From Nocardiopsis eucommiae (GTDB taxonomy: Bacteria; Actinomycetota; Actinomycetes; Streptosporangiales; Streptosporangiaceae), in assembly GCA_018388625.1 (NCBI GenBank), contig CP074402.1:992001-1056000 (forward strand): a stretch of 64,000 nt of DNA. Direction: 5' to 3'. Position 1 is the first letter of the stretch. Each line of letters opens with the position of its first letter. A program made the translations under genes and the position numbers. The notes beneath the pieces were generated by a model, which worked only from the letters and a program-made list of their open reading frames with translations, was not told the DNA's origin and did no database searches. Shown piece after piece: positions 59,806 to 64,000 of this stretch.

Positions 59806-62652
59806 GTGCCAGGCATACTCGACAAGCTCCTGCGCGCGGGTGAAGGTAAGATCCTGCGCCGGCTCAAGAAGTTGAAGGACCAGGTCAACGCCCTTGAGGA
59901 CGACTACGTCGACCTCTCGGACGACGAACTGCGCGACCTGACCAAGGAGTACAAGGAGCGCTACGAGGAGGGGGAGTCCCTCGACGACCTCCTCCCCGAG
60001 GCCTTCGCGACCGTCCGTGAGGCGGCCAAGCGCACTCTGGGCCAGCGTCCCTTCGACGTCCAGATCATGGGCGCGGCGGCCCTGCACCTCGGCAACATCG
60101 CCGAGATGAAGACCGGTGAGGGCAAGACCCTGACCGGAAGCCTCGCGGTGTACCTGAACGCCCTCGCGGGCAAGGGCGCGCACGTCATCACGACCAACGA
60201 CTACCTCGCCCGACGCGACGCCCAGAACCTGGGCCGCATCTTCCACTTCCTCGGGCTGGAGGTCGGCGTCGTCGGCCCCCAGATGACCGCCGAGGCGCGC
60301 CGCAACGCCTACCTCGCCGACATCACGTACGGAACCAACAACGAGTTCGGTTTCGACTACCTGCGCGACAACATGGCGCTCTCGCTCAAGGACACCGTCC
60401 AGCGGGACCACTTCTTCGCCCTGGTCGACGAGGTCGACTCCATCCTCATCGACGAGGCGCGCACCCCGCTGATCATCAGCGGCCCCTCCGAGCAGAACTC
60501 GCGCTGGTACGCCGAGTTCGCGAAGATCGCGCCCCGCCTGAAGAAGGACACCGACTACGAGGTCGACGAGAAGAAGCGCACCGTCGGCATCACCGAGTCC
60601 GGTGTCGCCAAGGTGGAGGACTGGCTGGGGATCGACAACCTCTACGAGGCCGTCAACACCCCGCTGATCAGCTTCCTCAACAACTCCCTCAAGGCCAAGG
60701 AGCTGTACCGCAAGGACAAGGAGTACATCGTCAAGGACGGTGAGGTCCTCATCGTCGACGAGTTCACCGGTCGCGTCCTGGCGGGTCGCCGCTACAACGA
60801 GGGCATGCACCAGGCCATCGAGGCCAAGGAGCGCGTCAAGATCAAGGACGAGAACCAGACTCTCGCCAAGGTCACGCTCCAGAACTACTTCCGCCTCTAC
60901 GAGAAGCTGTCCGGCATGACCGGTACCGCCCAGACCGAGGCGGCGGAGTTCACCCAGACCTACGGCGTCGGCGTGGTCCCCATCCCGACCAACAAGCCGA
61001 TGGTCCGCGAGGACGTCAAGGACGTCGTCTACAAGCACGAGGACGCCAAGTTCCAGGCCGTGGCCGAGGACATCGCGGAGCGCCACGAGGAGGGGCAGCC
61101 CGTCCTGGTCGGTACGACCAGCGTCGAGAAGTCCGAGCTCCTCTCCCGGATGCTCAAGCGCGAGGGCGTCCCGCACGAGGTCCTCAACGCCAAGAACCAC
61201 GCCCGTGAGGCGTCGATCATCGCCCGTGCGGGCAAGCTCGCCTCCGTCACCGTGGCCACCAACATGGCCGGTCGCGGTACCGACATCATGCTGGGCGGCA
61301 ACCCCGACTTCCTCGCGGACGAGGAGCTCCAGGCCCGTGGCCTGAGCCCCCTGGAGACCCCGGAGGAGTACGAGGCGGCCTGGCCCGAGGCGCTGGAGAA
61401 GGCCACCGCCGAGTTCGAGGCGGAGCACGAGAAGGTCGTCGAGGCCGGTGGTCTCTACGTGCTCGGCACCGAGCGCCACGAGTCCCGCCGTATCGACAAC
61501 CAGCTCCGGGGCCGTTCCGGCCGTCAGGGTGACCCGGGCATGTCCCGCTTCTACCTGTCGCTCCAGGACGACCTGCTGCGTCTGTTCAACTCCAGTCGTC
61601 TGGAGGTGTTCATGAACCAGCTGAACATCCCCGACGACCAGCCGATCGAGTCCGGCATGGTGAGCAAGGCGATCGCCTCCGCCCAGGGCCAGGTCGAGAC
61701 GCAGAACTTCGAGATCCGCAAGAACGTCCTCAAGTACGACGAGGTCCTCAATCGCCAGCGCAAGGTCATCTACGCCGAGCGCCGCAAGGTGCTGGAGGGC
61801 CAGGACCTGCGCGACCAGGTCATCGAGATGCTGGAGGAGGTCCTGCGCGGCTACGTCGTGGAGGAGACCGCCCAGGGCGACCCGGACGACTGGGACCTCG
61901 ACAAGCTCTGGCGGGCGTTCAAGCAGGTCTACCCGATCAGCTTCACCGTCGACGAGTTCGTCGAGGAGAACGGCGACCTCCAGACCCTGACCGGCGAGCT
62001 CATCGCCACCCAGGTGGTCGAGGACGCCAAGGCGGCCTACGACACCCGCGAGGCCGAGCTCGGTGAGGAGGCGATGCGCGAGGTCGAGCGCCGCGTCATC
62101 CTCCAGGTCATGGACCGCAAGTGGCGTGAGCACCTCTACGAGATGGACTATCTCCAGGAGGGCATCGGCCTGCGCGCGATGGCCCAGCGCAACCCGCTGA
62201 TCGAGTTCCAGCGCGAGGGCTTCGACATGTTCCAGCAGATGCTGGAGGCGATCAAGGAGGAGTCGGTCGGCTTCCTCTTCAACGTCGAGGTCCAGGTCCA
62301 GAAGAAGGCGGAGCCCGCGCTGACGGCCGCCGCCGCCGCGCAGACCGCCGCCACCGTCGGTGGCTCCTCCGGGGCGACCGCCGTGGCCACGGCCGTGGAC
62401 GAGGACGTCGAGGCCGCCGGTGCGGACGCTCCCACCGAGGAGGCCGAGGCCGCCGAGGACGTGGTGGTCCCCGGCTTCGGCGAGGACCAGCCGAACAGGC
62501 TCCAGTACTCCGCGCCGAGCGAGGACGGCACCGTCGAGCGGCACACCGAGACGGTGGACGACGAGTACGCGGGTACCGCCCGCAACTCGCCGTGCCCCTG
62601 CGGCTCCGGCAAGAAGTACAAGAAGTGCCACGGTGACCCCACGGCCCGGTAA
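59806..62652 (+). CDS. secA: Preprotein translocase ATPase SecA
   Basis: Intact, 948 residues from GTG 59806 (GGAG ten bases upstream). Drives protein export through SecYEG. Walker A is GEGKT at 104-108 ([14 protein letters not shown]); the DEAD-like Walker B is [15 protein letters not shown]; motif VI-type [14 protein letters not shown] and [18 protein letters not shown] are present. The C-terminus carries the zinc-binding [17 protein letters not shown] tail for SecB-like contacts. It shows that long genes in the window can be read without breaks. Conserved order hpf-secA. Confidence 0.98.
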   Translation: MPGILDKLLRAGEGKILRRLKKLKDQVNALEDDYVDLSDDELRDLTKEYKERYEEGESLDDLLPEAFATVREAAKRTLGQRPFDVQIMGAAALHLGNIAEMKTGEGKTLTGSLAVYLNALAGKGAHVITTNDYLARRDAQNLGRIFHFLGLEVGVVGPQMTAEARRNAYLADITYGTNNEFGFDYLRDNMALSLKDTVQRDHFFALVDEVDSILIDEARTPLIISGPSEQNSRWYAEFAKIAPRLKKDTDYEVDEKKRTVGITESGVAKVEDWLGIDNLYEAVNTPLISFLNNSLKAKELYRKDKEYIVKDGEVLIVDEFTGRVLAGRRYNEGMHQAIEAKERVKIKDENQTLAKVTLQNYFRLYEKLSGMTGTAQTEAAEFTQTYGVGVVPIPTNKPMVREDVKDVVYKHEDAKFQAVAEDIAERHEEGQPVLVGTTSVEKSELLSRMLKREGVPHEVLNAKNHAREASIIARAGKLASVTVATNMAGRGTDIMLGGNPDFLADEELQARGLSPLETPEEYEAAWPEALEKATAEFEAEHEKVVEAGGLYVLGTERHESRRIDNQLRGRSGRQGDPGMSRFYLSLQDDLLRLFNSSRLEVFMNQLNIPDDQPIESGMVSKAIASAQGQVETQNFEIRKNVLKYDEVLNRQRKVIYAERRKVLEGQDLRDQVIEMLEEVLRGYVVEETAQGDPDDWDLDKLWRAFKQVYPISFTVDEFVEENGDLQTLTGELIATQVVEDAKAAYDTREAELGEEAMREVERRVILQVMDRKWREHLYEMDYLQEGIGLRAMAQRNPLIEFQREGFDMFQQMLEAIKEESVGFLFNVEVQVQKKAEPALTAAAAAQTAATVGGSSGATAVATAVDEDVEAAGADAPTEEAEAAEDVVVPGFGEDQPNRLQYSAPSEDGTVERHTETVDDEYAGTARNSPCPCGSGKKYKKCHGDPTAR

Positions 62653-62674
62653 CGGCTGAGGGACACCAGAGATC

Positions 62675-62717
62675 ACGCGTGTGGGCGCGGCTCCCGAGGG
62701 GCCGCGCCCACACGCGT
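62675..62717. terminator. Strong bidirectional terminator after secA
   Basis: A perfect 17-bp stem (62675-62691 with 62701-62717) and a 9-base loop lie 22 bp after the secA stop, between secA and the convergent YciI-like gene ending at 62725. Confidence 0.85.
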
Positions 62718-62724
62718 CAGCGCG

Positions 62725-63120
62725 TCAGCCGTGCGGCCCCAGGAACGGGCGCAGCTCCAACCACTCGTGGATGGGCCGTCCCCCGGCCCCGGGTGCGGCC
62801 GAGAGCTCCCCGGCCAGTTCCAGTGCGCGGTCGTAGGTGTCGACGTCGATCACCATCCAGCCCGCGACGAGGTCCTTGCCCTCGGGAAAGGCGCCGTAGG
62901 TGAGGGGCGGTCGTCCCTCACCGTCGTGGCGCACGAAGGTCCCCTCCGGGGCGAGCGCCTGGGAGTCCACGAACTCCCCGGTCTCCCTCAGCCGGTCCGC
63001 GAAGTCGTTCATGTACCCCACGTGTGCCGCGACCTCCGCTGGCGTCCACTGGTCCATGGGGACGTCGTTCACTGAGGCCGGGGCGCCCCGGTAGTGCTTG
63101 ATCATCACGTACTTGGCCAT
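62725..63120 (-). CDS. YciI-like / YCII-related (DGPF-type) domain protein
   Basis: Intact, 131 residues from ATG 63120, GGAGAG upstream. The ferredoxin-like YCII fold is seen in MAKYVMIKHYRGAP at the start, then YMNDFADRLRETGEFVDSQALAP and LVAGWMVIDVDTYDRALELAGEL. Many members are encoded beside ECF sigma factors; none is in view. Biochemical function is uncertain. Confidence 0.85.
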   Translation of the reverse strand: MAKYVMIKHYRGAPASVNDVPMDQWTPAEVAAHVGYMNDFADRLRETGEFVDSQALAPEGTFVRHDGEGRPPLTYGAFPEGKDLVAGWMVIDVDTYDRALELAGELSAAPGAGGRPIHEWLELRPFLGPHG

Positions 63121-63372
63121 GGTCTCTCCTCTGCGTGGTGCGCCCATTGTGGGTCGCGCCTACGACAGGGCGGAGTCGGGCACGCGTACGCGACCCGGTC
63201 GGCCGGATTCCTTTGCCGGAGCCTGGAACACCGACGGGCCCGGGACGAGTGTGTGGGGTGCCCTGGAACACCGAGGGCCCGGCGCCGCGTGCGCGGTACC
63301 GGGCCGTGGACGTCCCGTGCGGCCCGAGACCCACGAGAACGGGAGCGGCGGGTCGCGGGGGAAGGCCGGGGC
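63121..63372 (+). repeat. 252-bp gap with a ~22-bp direct repeat
   Basis: CCTGGAACACCGA(C)GGGCCCGG occurs at 63222-63243 and, with one base less, at 63262-63282, 40 bp apart. No gene is supported in the gap between the YciI-like start and the SIS-domain stop. Confidence 0.6.
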
Positions 63373-64000
63373 TCAGGTGGTCTGGGTGACCTTGTTGAGG
63401 CCGCGCGGAACGTCGGGGTCGTAGCCCAGGCGCCGGGCGAGGTGCTCGGTGAGCAGCTGGGCGGGGACGATGAGGTTCATCGGCGCGACCCACTCGGGCA
63501 CGTCCGGGACCGGCACCGACACGTCGCTGGCGGCGGCGAGGGCGGAACCGCCGCCGAAGCCGAACACCGGGGCCCCGGCGGAACGGACCCGCTCCGCGAG
63601 GGCGACCGTGCCCTCCAGGGTGGGGCCGCTGGGCGCGGCCACCAGCAGGGCCGGGGTACGCGGGTCCACCACGGCGATGGGCCCGTGCTGGAGGTCCGCG
63701 TAGGACAGCCCCATGGCGTGCAGGTAGCAGGCCTCCTTGAGCTTGAGGGCGGCCTCCAGGGCGGTGGAGAAGGCCATGCCGCGACCGGAGATCACCGCGC
63801 CCTGCACGGCCACCATCCGCTCCACGATCTCCTCCAGGGAGTCCGTGGGAGCGGCGAGGGTCTCCTCGATCCCGGCGGGCACCAGCTCCAGCTCTCCGGC
63901 GTCCAGGTTCGCGCCCAGGCCCAGGGCCAGCACCGCGAGCGCGGCCAGCTGCGTGTTGTACGTCTTCGTGGCGGGGACCGCCAGCTCGTTCCCGGCCCGC
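63373..64000 (-). CDS. C-terminal part of a SIS-domain protein (GlmS/NagB-II-like)
   Basis: At least 209 residues; the gene continues beyond the window edge. The visible part is a second SIS domain: ELAVPATKTYNTQLAALAVLALGLG near the edge, then SGRGMAFSTALEAALKLKEACY, SYADLQHGPIAVVD and the ending GLNKVTQTT. The order resembles the isomerase domains of glucosamine-fructose-6-phosphate aminotransferase and of glucosamine-6-phosphate deaminase-like SIS proteins. Whether an N-terminal glutaminase domain is present cannot be seen. It may act in amino-sugar metabolism. Confidence 0.8.
   Translation of the reverse strand, partial: RAGNELAVPATKTYNTQLAALAVLALGLGANLDAGELELVPAGIEETLAAPTDSLEEIVERMVAVQGAVISGRGMAFSTALEAALKLKEACYLHAMGLSYADLQHGPIAVVDPRTPALLVAAPSGPTLEGTVALAERVRSAGAPVFGFGGGSALAAASDVSVPVPDVPEWVAPMNLIVPAQLLTEHLARRLGYDPDVPRGLNKVTQTT

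Noticed and set aside
59569..62676. 1035-codon open frame on the minus strand opposite secA
   Set aside because: It is a shadow of secA caused by GC-rich codon use; composition is Val/Leu/Asp/Gly filler with no domain. The same holds for the 937-codon minus frame at 8732-11545.
1..64000. tRNA and rRNA genes
   Set aside because: I scanned the gaps by eye for cloverleaf and rRNA patterns and saw none; a covariance search was not possible.

Overview
This 64 kb window is high-GC chromosomal DNA from a filamentous actinomycete. Gene content and order (fbiC, fbiB-fbiA, whiB, manB, Trm112-like gene, ahcY, mtrA-mtrB-lpqB, comF, hpf, secA) match the conserved actinobacterial backbone known from Mycobacterium tuberculosis (about Rv3240c to Rv3262) and Streptomyces (around SCO3005-SCO3040). 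WhiB, SpoIIM-like, RDD and DUF397/DUF5753 proteins suggest a spore-forming actinomycete. Nocardiopsaceae is my best guess, by inference only.

Layout. 0-2.9 kb: end of a DUF5753 regulator, an amidohydrolase, a small charged protein and a TIGR03089 protein. 3.0-9.1 kb: a surface-glycan locus with a polytopic membrane protein, GT2 and GT4 glycosyltransferases, a secreted membrane-anchored protein and a flippase-like membrane protein. 9.2-17.5 kb: coenzyme F420 genes fbiC and fbiA-fbiB, with a small conserved protein, a secreted GH18 chitinase and a Na+/H+ antiporter between them. 17.8-19.7 kb: a four-helix membrane protein with a long Q/A/Y/G repeat tail, then whiB. 19.9-29.5 kb: a giant membrane glycosyltransferase with its DUF5719 partner, an SRPBCC protein, a metallopeptidase, a DUF3499 protein, phosphomannomutase, a Trm112-like protein and a Ser/Thr kinase. 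29.6-34.1 kb: a hypothetical protein, a MerR regulator and two adjacent S-adenosylhomocysteinases. 34.1-36.0 kb: divergent RDD and SpoIIM-like membrane proteins. 36.0-45.7 kb: an accessory segment with a DUF397 protein, a STAND NTPase with a repeat-rich C-terminus, and a sugar-acid catabolic cluster. 45.7-51.4 kb: a leftward DUF58/MoxR/DUF4350/DUF4129/membrane protein operon. 51.9-62.7 kb: mtrA-mtrB-lpqB, comF, hpf, a two-helix protein and secA. 62.7-64 kb: a YciI-like protein and the end of a SIS-domain protein.

The most interesting unit is the cluster at 38.3-45.7 kb. KDG kinase, IclR regulator and KDPG aldolase are transcribed leftward. A COG3964-type deacetylase, a fold-III PLP dehydratase/aldolase-like enzyme, RidA and a sodium/solute symporter run rightward from the same divergent promoter, which carries a perfect palindrome. 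Together they read as a complete route: uptake and deacylation of an N-acyl aldonic amino acid such as N-acetyl-D-glucosaminate, dehydration to 2-keto-3-deoxygluconate, phosphorylation and cleavage to pyruvate and glyceraldehyde-3-phosphate. N-acetylglucosaminate is what C1-oxidising chitin LPMOs produce at chain ends, so this may be an oxidised-chitin pathway. The substrate is inference.

Caution on quality: about 40 frame breaks occur in 25 otherwise well-conserved genes, including ones normally essential. Nearly all look like loss of one G or C in a G/C run. I treat these as consensus errors and report each gene over its full span, with the approximate break positions.
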